This document shows positions 41,836-51,540 of a DNA stretch of 64,000 bases, in pieces; position 1 is the first letter of the stretch, and every line of letters starts with the position of its first letter. The notes beneath the pieces were generated by a model, which was given only the letters and a program-made list of their open reading frames with translations, ran no database searches and was not told where the DNA came from. Both the position numbers and the translations under genes were made by a program. This DNA comes from an uncultured Cohaesibacter sp. (GTDB taxonomy: Bacteria > Pseudomonadota > Alphaproteobacteria > Rhizobiales > Cohaesibacteraceae), in NCBI RefSeq assembly GCF_963662805.1, contig NZ_OY759860.1:62001-126000 (forward strand), read 5' to 3'.

Positions 41836-43029
41836 ATGACTCAATCTTCGCTGTTTGCCACATATGCACGTGCTGACCTTAAATTCGAAAAGGGCGAAGG
41901 CGCTTGGCTGACAACGAACGATAACCGACGATTCCTGGACTTTGCTGCTGGCATTGCCGTCAACAGCCTTGGCCATGCGCATCCCCATCTGGTGGAAGCG
42001 CTCAAGGAACAGACGGAAAAGCTGTGGCATGTCTCTAACCTCTATGAGATCCCCGGCCAGCAGAAACTTGGCGAACGGCTCTGTGCCCACACATTTGCCG
42101 ACAAGGTCTTCTTTACCAACTCCGGTGCGGAAGCGTTGGAATGTGCCGTCAAGACGGCCCGGCGCTACCACTATGGCAAGGGTCATGGGGAAAAGACCAA
42201 CATAATCACTTTTGACGGTGCGTTTCACGGTCGCACGTTGGCCATGATCGCAGCTGGCGGTCAGGCGAAGTATCTGGAAGGCTTTGGTGAAAAGGCCCCC
42301 GGATTTTTGAATTTGCCTGCTCTGGATATTGAGCTTGTCAAATCTTCCGTAGGGGAAAATACGGCAGCGATCCTGATCGAGCCTATTCAGGGAGAAGGTG
42401 GTATTCGCGAGATTTCGCCTGTCTTTCTGAAAGAGCTTCGCAAATTGTGCGATGAATCCGACATCCTGTTGATTTTCGACGAAGTTCAGACCGGTGTCGG
42501 TCGAACAGGCTACCTGTTCGCGCATCAGGAATATGGGGTTGAGCCGGACATCATGGCTATCGCCAAAGGCATTGGCGGGGGCTTCCCGATGGGGGCATGT
42601 CTGGCCAGTGCCGAGGCAGCCGAGGCCATGGTGCCAGGCACCCACGGTTCTACCTATGGTGGCAATCCGCTTGCAATGGCGGTTGGTAACGCCGTTCTGG
42701 ATGTCATTCTGGAGGATGGTTTCCTTCAGAATGTCCGCGATACCAGCCTCAAACTCAAGCAACGCCTTGCCGCAGTTCGGGATGCTTATCCCGACATCAT
42801 CACCGAAGTCAGGGGCCGCGGGCTGTTGCTTGGCCTCAAACTGACGATGCCGCCAGCCGAGCTGCTGGCTGCCTGTCGCGAAGAAGGCATGTTGGCGGTT
42901 CCGGCCGGTGACAATGTCCTTCGTATCGTACCACCGCTGATCATTGGTCAGGAAGAAATCGATTTTGCAATGAATGCTCTGGAGAAAGCGCTCGACAAGC
43001 TGTCCGCTTCCCGGAAAAACACTCATTAG
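41836..43029 (+). CDS. argD: Acetylornithine aminotransferase
   Basis: ArgD is the PLP enzyme that makes N-acetylornithine in arginine synthesis and can also act in lysine synthesis. The start MTQSSLFATYARADL, preceded by GAGGG, gives 397 aa. Class III aminotransferase features are present: FLDFAAGIAVNSLGHAHP, FTNSGAEALECAVKTAR, FDGAFHGRTL, LLIFDEVQTGVGRTG and the PLP-lysine in IMAIAKGIGGGFPMGA. It is followed by argF after 22 bases, so the two form an operon, a pairing common in Rhizobiales. Confidence 0.95.
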   Translation: MTQSSLFATYARADLKFEKGEGAWLTTNDNRRFLDFAAGIAVNSLGHAHPHLVEALKEQTEKLWHVSNLYEIPGQQKLGERLCAHTFADKVFFTNSGAEALECAVKTARRYHYGKGHGEKTNIITFDGAFHGRTLAMIAAGGQAKYLEGFGEKAPGFLNLPALDIELVKSSVGENTAAILIEPIQGEGGIREISPVFLKELRKLCDESDILLIFDEVQTGVGRTGYLFAHQEYGVEPDIMAIAKGIGGGFPMGACLASAEAAEAMVPGTHGSTYGGNPLAMAVGNAVLDVILEDGFLQNVRDTSLKLKQRLAAVRDAYPDIITEVRGRGLLLGLKLTMPPAELLAACREEGMLAVPAGDNVLRIVPPLIIGQEEIDFAMNALEKALDKLSASRKNTH

Positions 43030-43051
43030 GAACAGGGGGGGATTGAAAGCC

Positions 43052-43987
43052 ATGTCTAACGATCCTATTCGCCATTTTTTGGATTTGGAATATCTGGACG
43101 CCGCAACGCTCAAGACAATTATGGCGACCGCACACGCAATCAAGGCTGACCGCAAGGTGCAGCGCAAGACCGATCTTTTGAAAGATCAGGTCGTTGCTCT
43201 GGTCTTTGACAAGCCCTCGACACGGACCCGCGTCTCCTTTGACGTCGGTATCCGCGAACTGGGCGGGGATTCCCTGATGCTGACCGGTGCCGAGATGCAG
43301 CTCGGACGCGGTGAAAGCATCCCGGACACAGCCCGTGTGCTGTCTCGCTTCGTCGATTGCATCATGATCCGCATGCTCGATCATCAGGCCGTGGAAGATC
43401 TGGCCAAATATGCGACGGTTCCGGTCATCAATGGCCTGACCTATTTCTCGCATCCCTGCCAGATCATGGCCGACATCATGACCTATGAGGAGCATCGTGG
43501 CTCGCTCGAAGGCAAGACCGTCACTTGGGTTGGCGACTACAACAACGTGCTGGTATCATGGCTGCAGGCTGCCGAGAAATTCAACTTCACCATGCGTGTC
43601 GCTGTGCCGGATGAACTGATGGACGACTTCACCGTCATCAACCGCCTGCGTGATCGCGGCGTGCGCATCGATTTCTGCGACACCGCAGAGGAAGCTGCCG
43701 ACCAGTCCGACCTGATCATCACCGACACGTGGGTGTCGATGGGCGACGAGGATGCCGAGCATCGTCACAATCTCTTGAAACCCTATCAGGTCAACACCAG
43801 ATTGATGGCTCTGGCCAAGGACGACGCCCTGTTCATGCACTGCCTGCCTGCCCATCGCGGCGAGGAAGTCACGGACGAGGTCATCGACGGGCCGCAGTCG
43901 GTGGTCTTCGATGAGGCCGAAAACCGGCTTCATGCACAAAAGGGCATTATGGCCTGGTGCTTCAACAAGGCCTTGGGCGACAGTTGA
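43052..43987 (+). CDS. argF: Ornithine carbamoyltransferase
   Basis: ArgF joins carbamoyl phosphate to ornithine to give citrulline. The start MSNDPIRHFLDLEYL, with GGGGGG upstream, gives 311 aa. The carbamoyl-phosphate motif STRTRVSFD, the FSHPCQ block, GDYNNVLVSWL and the ornithine-side HCLPAHRGEEV motif are all present. It is the second gene of the argDF operon, followed after 132 bases by hslO. Confidence 0.96.
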   Translation: MSNDPIRHFLDLEYLDAATLKTIMATAHAIKADRKVQRKTDLLKDQVVALVFDKPSTRTRVSFDVGIRELGGDSLMLTGAEMQLGRGESIPDTARVLSRFVDCIMIRMLDHQAVEDLAKYATVPVINGLTYFSHPCQIMADIMTYEEHRGSLEGKTVTWVGDYNNVLVSWLQAAEKFNFTMRVAVPDELMDDFTVINRLRDRGVRIDFCDTAEEAADQSDLIITDTWVSMGDEDAEHRHNLLKPYQVNTRLMALAKDDALFMHCLPAHRGEEVTDEVIDGPQSVVFDEAENRLHAQKGIMAWCFNKALGDS

Positions 43988-44119
43988 TCTGTGCCGCTCG
44001 GGCCTTTTTGTAGACCCGGCCTTGACGCTTCACGTTCAAACAATCACAAGGGTGGATATGACCGTATCCACCCTTTGCCTTTGCTCTCGTATCAAAAGAG
44101 CAAGGAAAGCGAGATCTAC

Positions 44120-45115
44120 ATGACCGAACAAACGCCAAGCACTGCACAGATGGATCGCGTTCTTCCCTTTCAGGTCGATGGGCTGGATGTGCGGGGCCGG
44201 ATGGTCCATCTCAACGAGTCCGTCACCAGCATCATCAAGCGTCACGATTATCCCGATGCGGTCAACCGCCTGCTGGCTGAGGCAATCGCCTTGACGGCCT
44301 TGCTCGGCTCGTCCCTCAAGTTCGAGGGCAAGCTGATCCTGCAGGTCCAGTCTCAGGGCGCGGTCAATATGCTCGTGGTCGACTTCGATGCCCCTGATGC
44401 GATGCGTGCCTATGTGCGCTTTGACGCCGAGGCCCTTGAAGAGCTCGTCCGCAAGGGTGAGACCAAGCCGGAGCAGTTGCTCGGCGAGGGCCATTTGGTG
44501 ATGACCATCGATCAGGGTCAGTATATGAACCGCTATCAGGGCGTGGTCGTGCTCGACGGCAAGAGCCTTGAAGAAGCCGCTCACAGCTACTTCATGCAGT
44601 CCGAGCAGTTGCCGACCCGCGTGCGTCTGGCTGCGACCGAGATGGTCTCCCGGCAGGAGGGCGACGAGCCCAAGAGCGAATGGCTTGCCGGTGGTCTTCT
44701 GGTGCAGTATCTGCCGCATTCCTCAGAAGACATTCCTCACCGCGATCTGCATCCGGGCGACCACCCGGATCCGGAAAAGCAGGCAACCCTTCATGTCACC
44801 GAGGCCGACGCCTGGCGTGAATGTGAGGCGCTGGTCTCGACCATCGACGATCATGAGCTGACGGATCCAGAGGTTCCCGCCGAGACGTTGCTCTACCGGC
44901 TATTCCACGAGAACAACCCTCGGGTCTATGAGGCAACACCGGTCTTCGACCGATGCTCCTGCAGCCGCGAGCGGATCGGCACCATGCTGGGCAATTTCAA
45001 GGCCGACGAACTCGAAGACATGGTGGTCGACGGCAAGATCGAAGTGACCTGCGAATTCTGCAGCGCGCACTATGAATTCGATCCCGAAGAGGCAAGACAG
45101 ATCGCAAAGGCCTAG
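44120..45115 (+). CDS. hslO: Redox-regulated chaperone Hsp33
   Basis: Hsp33 becomes an active holdase when oxidative stress releases zinc and forms disulfides. The start MTEQTPSTAQMDRVLPF gives 331 aa. The C-terminal zinc site is complete: Cys279-X-Cys281 and Cys311-X-X-Cys314. The N-terminal domain shows ALLGSSLKFEGKLILQVQSQG. It follows argF in the same direction, an arrangement also seen in other Rhizobiales, and has its own terminator at 45160-45185. Confidence 0.95.
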   Translation: MTEQTPSTAQMDRVLPFQVDGLDVRGRMVHLNESVTSIIKRHDYPDAVNRLLAEAIALTALLGSSLKFEGKLILQVQSQGAVNMLVVDFDAPDAMRAYVRFDAEALEELVRKGETKPEQLLGEGHLVMTIDQGQYMNRYQGVVVLDGKSLEEAAHSYFMQSEQLPTRVRLAATEMVSRQEGDEPKSEWLAGGLLVQYLPHSSEDIPHRDLHPGDHPDPEKQATLHVTEADAWRECEALVSTIDDHELTDPEVPAETLLYRLFHENNPRVYEATPVFDRCSCSRERIGTMLGNFKADELEDMVVDGKIEVTCEFCSAHYEFDPEEARQIAKA

Positions 45116-45477
45116 GGCCTCGCGAGATTGCCTGCCTTGCAAAGAGATGGAAAAGTAAGAAAAACGCACGGAAACGGGCGTTTTTCTTTGGTCGTTACGT
45201 TCAGTTACAAAAAGACGCAAAAGTTTGATTGTGTGCAAATACCAGTTTTGAGATTATGCATGGCGACACAAGTCCGATCTGTGGTTAGACCGGGGTGCAG
45301 GCGGACACGGGTGCCATCTTGGATGGCACGGCGTGTCACATCCGACTTTGTTGCGATCTCGTTCAGAGGCTATTCTGACGAGATCGCATCTCTCGGGATC
45401 ATCCAAACCGGATAGTGGAGGCGATAGCGCTCTCTTGTTGGGATGGTGGTTCTGAAGACTTTGCCGAGCCGAGGACC
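45116..45477 (+). other. Hairpin-rich leader of the RND efflux operon
   Basis: This gap contains the hslO terminator and then two strong inverted repeats. In the first, GACACG (45304-45309) pairs with CGTGTC (45332-45337) around a perfect 8-bp inner stem, GTGCCATC with GATGGCAC. In the second, TGCGATCTCGT (45352-45362) pairs perfectly with ACGAGATCGCA (45378-45388). They could be repressor operators or a leader RNA. No gene is supported and no regulator gene is adjacent. Confidence 0.5.
45160..45188 (+). terminator. Rho-independent terminator of hslO
   Basis: AAAAACGC (45160-45167) pairs with GCGTTTTT (45178-45185) and is followed by CTTT. Confidence 0.75.
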
Positions 45478-46917
45478 ATGAACTATCACAGCGATGACAA
45501 GCCCCAGCCGATGATGGACCACAAAGCGACCCGGGGTGACTGGTTGCCCCAGAACAAAGATACGGCCCAAGCCCCATCCGACCCGGATCGGAGCAGGGGA
45601 GTAGGTGCCCGTATCATGCTGGCAGTCCGCTGGTTCTTCCGCATAGTCCTGCCCCTTCTGGTGATCGTCGGGGCCGCCACGGTCATGAACATGTTGGTCG
45701 CTACCAAACCGGAGGTCAATCGACGCGAGGCGCGCGAGAAAGCCTATGCCGTGCAATTGGTCACCGCATCCCCGGCACGTGTTCAGCCCGAAATCATTGC
45801 ATACGGAACCGTGTCCGCGGCGCGTGACGTCGACCTCAGGGCATTGGTCAGCGGCGAGGTCATCTGGGTCAGCCCAGATCTTGTCACCGGCGGGCGGGTG
45901 ACCATGGATGCCCCGCTCGTGCGCATCGACCCGTTCGAATTTCAAGGTGCCCTTCATGAGGCAGACGCCAATCTGGCAGAGGCAAGAGCCAAGCTGGCCG
46001 AAACCAGCGCCTCCCGTGCCAGCGAAGAAGCCAATCTCCGATTCCTCATGGAACAAAAGCGCCTTGCCGAAGCCGATCTCGAACGCGCCGAAACCCTCAT
46101 CAAGAGCGGCAGCCTCACGCGCCAGACCCTTGAGAGCCGCAAGCTTATCCTGTCCCAGCGCGAGCAGTCCGTTGAGGCCTCCCAGAACAATCTTCTGGTG
46201 CTGAAGGCGAAGATTGACCAACAGGATGCCAACATCGCGCGCCTCGACTGGAAAGTCGATCAGGCGCGGCGCAATCTGGCCGACACGACCCTCAAGGCCC
46301 CTTTCGCCGGCATTGTGCGCACAAAGTCTGTTGAGCTGGGTCGTTCGGTTTCCGGCAGTGACACGCTGGTTTCCCTCTATGATCCTGACCAGATGGACGT
46401 GCGCTTCACCATGACCGATGCGCAGTTTGGCCGACTGACCTCGGGCGACAACCAGCTCGTCGGGCGCGAAATCAAGGTCAACTGGAAGCTTGGTGATGTG
46501 GTCCGAAGCCACAGGGCAAAGATCGAGCGGATCACTCCGGAAGTGAACGCAGGCGATGGCGGCATTGAGGTTTTTGCCCGTGTCGCTGAAGGCTCGGCCC
46601 TGCGGGATGGCACCTTCGTCGAGCTCATAGTGCCGGATCGGGTCTATGACAATGCCATTCGCATTCCCCAATCCGCGCTCTATCTGGGCAAGACCATCTA
46701 TCTCAATGAAGAAGGCCGGATGCAGCCGCGAACGGTGGCCGTGCTGGCCTATCTCGGCGATGACGTGCTGATCGACGGCAGCACTCTTCAGCCCGGCGAC
46801 GAGATCATTGCGACCCGGATTGCCGAAGCCGGACCAGGGCTGAAGATCATCTTGCCCAAAGGATCAACTGACGCCGATCAGAGTGGAACGATGAGCCCGA
46901 CAGGAGACACCCAATGA
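45478..46917 (+). CDS. RND efflux periplasmic adaptor (membrane fusion protein)
   Basis: This 479-aa adaptor links an inner-membrane RND pump to an outer-membrane channel. The start MNYHSDDKPQPMM gives a cytoplasmic tail of about 65 residues, longer than usual, before one membrane helix (VLPLLVIVGAATVMNMLV). A lipoyl-like half-motif (VSGEVIWVSPDLVTGGRVT), a long coiled-coil hairpin (about residues 165-280) and a beta-barrel domain (FTMTDAQFGRL) follow. The frame is open upstream as well. The pump gene overlaps its stop by four bases. The exported substrate is unknown. Confidence 0.88.
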   Translation: MNYHSDDKPQPMMDHKATRGDWLPQNKDTAQAPSDPDRSRGVGARIMLAVRWFFRIVLPLLVIVGAATVMNMLVATKPEVNRREAREKAYAVQLVTASPARVQPEIIAYGTVSAARDVDLRALVSGEVIWVSPDLVTGGRVTMDAPLVRIDPFEFQGALHEADANLAEARAKLAETSASRASEEANLRFLMEQKRLAEADLERAETLIKSGSLTRQTLESRKLILSQREQSVEASQNNLLVLKAKIDQQDANIARLDWKVDQARRNLADTTLKAPFAGIVRTKSVELGRSVSGSDTLVSLYDPDQMDVRFTMTDAQFGRLTSGDNQLVGREIKVNWKLGDVVRSHRAKIERITPEVNAGDGGIEVFARVAEGSALRDGTFVELIVPDRVYDNAIRIPQSALYLGKTIYLNEEGRMQPRTVAVLAYLGDDVLIDGSTLQPGDEIIATRIAEAGPGLKIILPKGSTDADQSGTMSPTGDTQ

Positions 46918-49900
46918 GCCGCCCTGAGACGCGAGGGCGCGGCGGGGCTGTCTCCTTCTTCGTTCATCACCCCAATGCGGCCAACCTCTTGATGATCATG
47001 CTCCTGATGGCGGGGCTCTTTGCCCTGTCGCGCATGAACAGCCAGTTTTTCCCGACCATCGAGACCGACAGCATCCGCATCTCTGTGACCTGGAACGGAG
47101 CGAGTGCCGAGGACGTGGAAGCGAACATCCTTGAGATCATCGAGCCAAAGATCCGGTTCATCGATGGTGTCGACAGCGTGCAGTCCGTTGCCCGCGAGGG
47201 CGCTGCGTCAATCTTCCTTGAGTTCAAGCCTGAAGCCGACATGCAGGCCGCCTTGCGCGATGTTGAGACCAACCTTGATACGGTCACGACATTGCCCGAT
47301 CAGGCCGAAGACCCGGAAGTCTCCTATCTGCAGTTCCGCGATGATGTCGCCCGGCTGATCCTCTCCGGCCCGTTTGATGAAGCGGCCTTGCGTGGCTTTG
47401 CCAAGACAATGCGAGATGACCTGATTGATCGCGGCATCGATGCCGTTGAGTTCACCGGTCTGCGAGACGAAGAATTTTTCGTTGGCATCAGCGACTATGA
47501 CCTGCGTCGGTTGGGACTGACCATTCAGGATGTGTCAGGTCAGGTATCCTCCAACAGTCGCGACCTGCCCTCCGGCAAAGTACAGGATGGCATCGAAAAA
47601 CAAATCCGCACCCTCGCCGTCGAGGAGCGACCCGAGCAGCTTGCGGGCATTGAGATAAAATCCGAGATTGATGGCTCCAGCGTTGACCTTGGAGACATCT
47701 CCCGCATCGAGCGGCGCCTCGACCCTGATCAGGTGCGAGGCCTGATTGGCGGGGAATCCGCGATCCAGCTCGTCGTCAAGCGCGCCCCGACCGCCGACTC
47801 CCTCGACGCTTCAGCGATTGTTGAGCGCTATCTTGAAGAGGCCCGCCAGACCTTCCCGCCAACGCTCAAGATCACCGAATATGACGCCAGCGCCGAGGCT
47901 CTCGTCGACCGCATTCTGCTGCTGGTCAAGAATGCCATTTCGGGCCTGCTCGTCGTGATGGTCATTCTGGCGGTGTTCCTCAATCTGCGCACCGCTCTGT
48001 GGGTTACAGCTGGCATTCCGGTTGCCATGCTGGCCTCCTGCATCATCCTTCTGATGCTCGGTCAGTCAATCAACATGATGTCGCTCTTTTCCTTCATCAT
48101 GATGCTGGGGATTATTGTCGATGACGCCATCGTAATTGGCGAGGAGGCAACGACCCGCTATCAGATGGGAGAGCCGGGCGTCGTTGCAGCAGAAGGGGCC
48201 GGTCAGCGCATGCTGATGCCGGTCACAGCCGCCTCGCTGACCACCATTGCGGCCTTCTCTCCCATTCTGATGATTGGCGATGTCATTGGCCAGATGATGG
48301 GCGTGCTGCCGGTGGTGGTGATTTCCGTTCTGATCGCCAGCCTGATCGAATGCTTTTTCATCCTGCCCGGCCATCTCGCCCATTCGATGACTCCGAGTCA
48401 CCACAAGGGATGGAGCGTCAAGCGCGTCATCTTCGTCGGCGGCGCGATTGCGCTGCCGCTGGTTTATTTCCATGCCATGTCGAAGGACCTCGCTGCCAGT
48501 TTTGGCGGTAGCGTCGAAAGCGTCTGGCTGTGGCTTCATGCTAGGTTCGGCGAAGGCGACCCGCGTGCCATCCTCATTCTGGCCGGGGTCAGCTTCCTTC
48601 TTGCCTGCCTGTTGGAGATGATGACCGTCAGAAGGGCGGCACGGAACGCCCGCACCGGGCATCACGCCCACCCCGAGGAAAGCGCCTTCCGACGTGGCTT
48701 TGACCGAGCCTTCTCTGCGTTCCGAGACGGGCCCTTCCGCAAGATCGTCACGTTCGCCTTCGACTGGCGCTACACGACAATGGCCATCTGCATTGCCTCT
48801 ATGCTGCTGGTGGCAGGTATGGTCAGGGGCGGGCGTCTGGGCTTTGTCTTCTTTCCGACCGCCGAAGCCGAGACCATCACCATTTCCATGGTGTTCAACG
48901 TTGGCATTCTGGAGAAGGACGCCATCGCCATCATCAAGGCCGTCGATGACATCATCTACGAGACGGAAAAAGAAGTGGGCAAGGGCGAAAAGCTGGTCAT
49001 TGCTTCCTTCACGACCCTTGGCGTCTCCGGTCGAACCACGGCGGATAATGTTGCCTCCCTGCGCCTGCGGCTGACAAGCTCCGAGCAGCGCACGATCCGG
49101 ACCCATGTCTTCCAGAATGAACTTCGCAAGAAGATGCCCGAGATTGCGGGTCTTCGCCGTGCCTCCATCCGGGGCCAAAGGGGCGGTCCTCCCGGTGCAG
49201 ACCTTGATATCCGCCTGACGGGTGCCACGCCTGAGGTGTTGAAAGCCGCCTCGGTTGACCTGCAGCAGCGCTTGTCCTCCTATCCCGGCGTGAGCGAGCT
49301 TGACGACAATCTGCCCTATGGCAAGCCCGAGCTTGTTCTCGAACTTACCCCCCGTGGCAAACGGCTCGGCTTCACAGCCCAGTCGATTGGCGAGCAGGTG
49401 AGGGACCTTGTAGATGGCCGCGTTGCGCGCAAGCTGGCCATTTTTGAGGATGAAGTGGACGTCAAGATCCAGCAACTGAGCCGCGACAATGCGGACAATC
49501 TGCGCTCTTTGTGGCTGAAGGCCCCGTCGGGAACCTTCGTGCCGCTGACCGAGGTGGTCTCCCTCAAGGACCGTCAGGGGTTCTCGTCGATCCAGCGCTT
49601 TGACGGCAAGACCACGGTCGCCGTGACCGGTGACGTGGATTCGGACGTGGTGACGGTTCAGGAGCTGGTTGCCGATCTCGACAAGAACCTGTTGCCGCAA
49701 TTCGCCGCCGATCATGGTGTCGACTATAGCTTCTCGGGGCGGAACGAGGAACGACAGGAGGCCTTTGCCGATTTGAAGGTCGGGGCCCTGATTGCCCTTG
49801 CGTCGATCTTTGTCATCCTCGCCTGGGTCTTTGCCTCCTACGTGCGGCCCTTCGCCATCATGATGATCATTCCCTTCGGTGTCGTCGGTGCGGTGCTGGG

Positions 49901-50324
49901 GCACTATCTTCTGGGCTTCCAGCTTACTATCCTGTCGATGATTGGCCTCTTGGGACTAGCTGGCATTCTCGTCAATGACTCGATCATTCTCGTCAGCCGC
50001 CTCGACGAGCGTCTTGCCCACGGCGAGAGCCTCAAGGATGCTGCTGTCGGTGCGAGCTGCGACCGATTGCGGGCGGTGCTGCTCACCTCTCTGACGACGG
50101 TGGGTGGCCTGACCCCGCTCTTGTTCGAAACCTCGGTGCAGGCCCAGTTCCTCAAGCCAATGGCCGTGACCATCGTCTTCGGCCTTGCTGTGGCGACACT
50201 GTTCGTGCTCTTCCTAGTGCCCTGCCTTTTTGGCGTCGGGCGTGACATCAGCACTCTGTTCCACTGGCTGCTGCATGGAGAAAGGCCGGACAAGCACGGG
50301 TCTCTTGCTCATCCCGCCGAATAG
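46914..50324 (+). CDS. RND efflux transporter permease, unusually long
   Basis: A 1136-aa HAE1-type RND pump, about 90 residues longer than AcrB-like proteins. It has the N-terminal helix NAANLLMIMLLMAGLFAL, the TM4 proton-relay block IIVDDAIVIGEE and the C-terminal half repeat (LGLAGILVNDSIILVSRL). The extra length lies between the two halves (about 48380-48760). There, two additional hydrophobic segments (RVIFVGGAIALPLVYFHAM and ILILAGVSFLLACLLEMM) are followed by a basic stretch. An even number of added helices would keep the topology. No outer-membrane channel gene is adjacent. Confidence 0.9.
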   Translation: MSRPETRGRGGAVSFFVHHPNAANLLMIMLLMAGLFALSRMNSQFFPTIETDSIRISVTWNGASAEDVEANILEIIEPKIRFIDGVDSVQSVAREGAASIFLEFKPEADMQAALRDVETNLDTVTTLPDQAEDPEVSYLQFRDDVARLILSGPFDEAALRGFAKTMRDDLIDRGIDAVEFTGLRDEEFFVGISDYDLRRLGLTIQDVSGQVSSNSRDLPSGKVQDGIEKQIRTLAVEERPEQLAGIEIKSEIDGSSVDLGDISRIERRLDPDQVRGLIGGESAIQLVVKRAPTADSLDASAIVERYLEEARQTFPPTLKITEYDASAEALVDRILLLVKNAISGLLVVMVILAVFLNLRTALWVTAGIPVAMLASCIILLMLGQSINMMSLFSFIMMLGIIVDDAIVIGEEATTRYQMGEPGVVAAEGAGQRMLMPVTAASLTTIAAFSPILMIGDVIGQMMGVLPVVVISVLIASLIECFFILPGHLAHSMTPSHHKGWSVKRVIFVGGAIALPLVYFHAMSKDLAASFGGSVESVWLWLHARFGEGDPRAILILAGVSFLLACLLEMMTVRRAARNARTGHHAHPEESAFRRGFDRAFSAFRDGPFRKIVTFAFDWRYTTMAICIASMLLVAGMVRGGRLGFVFFPTAEAETITISMVFNVGILEKDAIAIIKAVDDIIYETEKEVGKGEKLVIASFTTLGVSGRTTADNVASLRLRLTSSEQRTIRTHVFQNELRKKMPEIAGLRRASIRGQRGGPPGADLDIRLTGATPEVLKAASVDLQQRLSSYPGVSELDDNLPYGKPELVLELTPRGKRLGFTAQSIGEQVRDLVDGRVARKLAIFEDEVDVKIQQLSRDNADNLRSLWLKAPSGTFVPLTEVVSLKDRQGFSSIQRFDGKTTVAVTGDVDSDVVTVQELVADLDKNLLPQFAADHGVDYSFSGRNEERQEAFADLKVGALIALASIFVILAWVFASYVRPFAIMMIIPFGVVGAVLGHYLLGFQLTILSMIGLLGLAGILVNDSIILVSRLDERLAHGESLKDAAVGASCDRLRAVLLTSLTTVGGLTPLLFETSVQAQFLKPMAVTIVFGLAVATLFVLFLVPCLFGVGRDISTLFHWLLHGERPDKHGSLAHPAE

Positions 50325-50327
50325 AAA

Positions 50328-50354
50328 AAGGGGACAGCGCATACTGTCCCCCTT
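50328..50354. terminator. Bidirectional terminator between the RND operon and the DUF2189 gene
   Basis: AAGGGGACAG pairs with CTGTCCCC-CTT (50344-50354) with one bulged C. The hairpin starts 4 bases past the RND stop and lies 33 bases past the convergent DUF2189 stop. Confidence 0.65.
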
Positions 50355-50386
50355 CGGTCCCAGACAATTTCGACAATCAGACGCGA

Positions 50387-51235
50387 TCAAGCCGCAGTTT
50401 GGCTCTCCGGCGCTGCCTCTTCAAAGACGATCGCCCGCCGATAGAGGTGCCAGGTCGCATGCCCGAGCAGGGGCAGGATAACCACCATGCCAACCAGCAG
50501 TGACGCGAGGCTGACCGCCATCATGAAGGCGATGAAGATCGCCCAGCTCAGCATGGTCTTGCGATTGGCGATCACGCAGCGGATCGAGGTGATCATGCCG
50601 GTGATGAAATCCACGTCCCGATGCAGCAGCATGGGGAAGGAAATGGCTGTGATCGAAAAGACTGCCAGACCCAGTCCTGCCCCGACCAGATTGCCGACAA
50701 CAAGGAACAGCGCGCCTTCGGGCGTCGTTACCACTGTGCTGATCAGGGTGGAGAGATTGAGCGCGCCGAGCCCGAAAAAGATCACATAGAGAAAGATCGC
50801 AATGTCGATCCAGATAATGAAGGCAAAGCCCGTGACCAGCGCCATCCAACGCAGTTCCTTGGTTTCCCTGCTGAAAATGGTGCCCAGAATGGCGCCGGCG
50901 GAAAGCTCGAGATCATATTCCCGTCTGCGGCTGATCTCATAAAGGCCAGCGGCAATGAAGGGCGCGATGAGAGCAAAGCCGGACGCCAGAGGATAGACCA
51001 GATAGGGCAGCTGATAGGCCGTGAGCAGCCACAACAGAAACCAGCCCGCCAGCGCATAGAAGGCGCCGAAGAACAGACTGTAAGGCGCGCTGCTGCGAAG
51101 ATCCCGCATGCCGGCGCTCAAGGCATCGGTTAGATCATCGGTGGTCAGATCCCTGATTTTGGGCTCTCGTGCGGCTGCGTTCGTGCGCACCGCTGGCGAG
51201 CCGCCAAGTGGCCCTTCGTGTGCAATATCGGTCAT
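50387..51235 (-). CDS. DUF2189 family integral membrane protein
   Basis: A 282-aa protein with an N-terminal cytoplasmic part (IRDLTTDDLTDALSAGMRDLR) and about six membrane helices, starting with YSLFFGAFYALAGWFLLWLL and ending with LLVGMVVILPLLGHATWHLY. The LPYLVYPLASGFALIAPF and GHATWHLYRRA blocks identify DUF2189, a family of unknown function often found near respiratory genes. Here it is convergent with the RND operon and not linked to a pathway. Confidence 0.85.
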   Translation of the reverse strand: MTDIAHEGPLGGSPAVRTNAAAREPKIRDLTTDDLTDALSAGMRDLRSSAPYSLFFGAFYALAGWFLLWLLTAYQLPYLVYPLASGFALIAPFIAAGLYEISRRREYDLELSAGAILGTIFSRETKELRWMALVTGFAFIIWIDIAIFLYVIFFGLGALNLSTLISTVVTTPEGALFLVVGNLVGAGLGLAVFSITAISFPMLLHRDVDFITGMITSIRCVIANRKTMLSWAIFIAFMMAVSLASLLVGMVVILPLLGHATWHLYRRAIVFEEAAPESQTAA

Positions 51236-51540
51236 AGAGTCCTCCTTCGGGGCCCTCCAGCAGCTCCCGGTCCGGAAGCCGCATCCCCGATTGTTGGCAA
51301 TGATGCAACAACTCCATCCTACCTAGAAATACGTGCGACACAACGTCGCAATTAGATTGACGCGATAAATTTTGTGCACCCGTCCCCTCAAAGGGAAGAA
51401 CAAGAGCGAGATATGTGTGTGATGAGGAGGAATTTGCGGGACGCTGGAACGGGTGCGTGAGGTGTTCAACGCCTTAAAGCTCGAGCCACAAAAGCGGCTC
51501 AGGCGTATGTTGCCAAGTGTGCAAATCGTCAGGGGCGAGG
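51236..51540. other. Gap between the SDR and DUF2189 genes
   Basis: About 305 bases; both flanking genes are on the minus strand. A weak hairpin, GAGCC-N7-GGCTC (51481-51497), lies past the SDR stop without a T tract. I see nothing else. Confidence 0.4.

Noticed and set aside
48066..49904. Minus-strand open frame of 612 codons
   Set aside because: It lies entirely antisense to the RND permease and shows no domain pattern; a shadow of the third-position GC bias.
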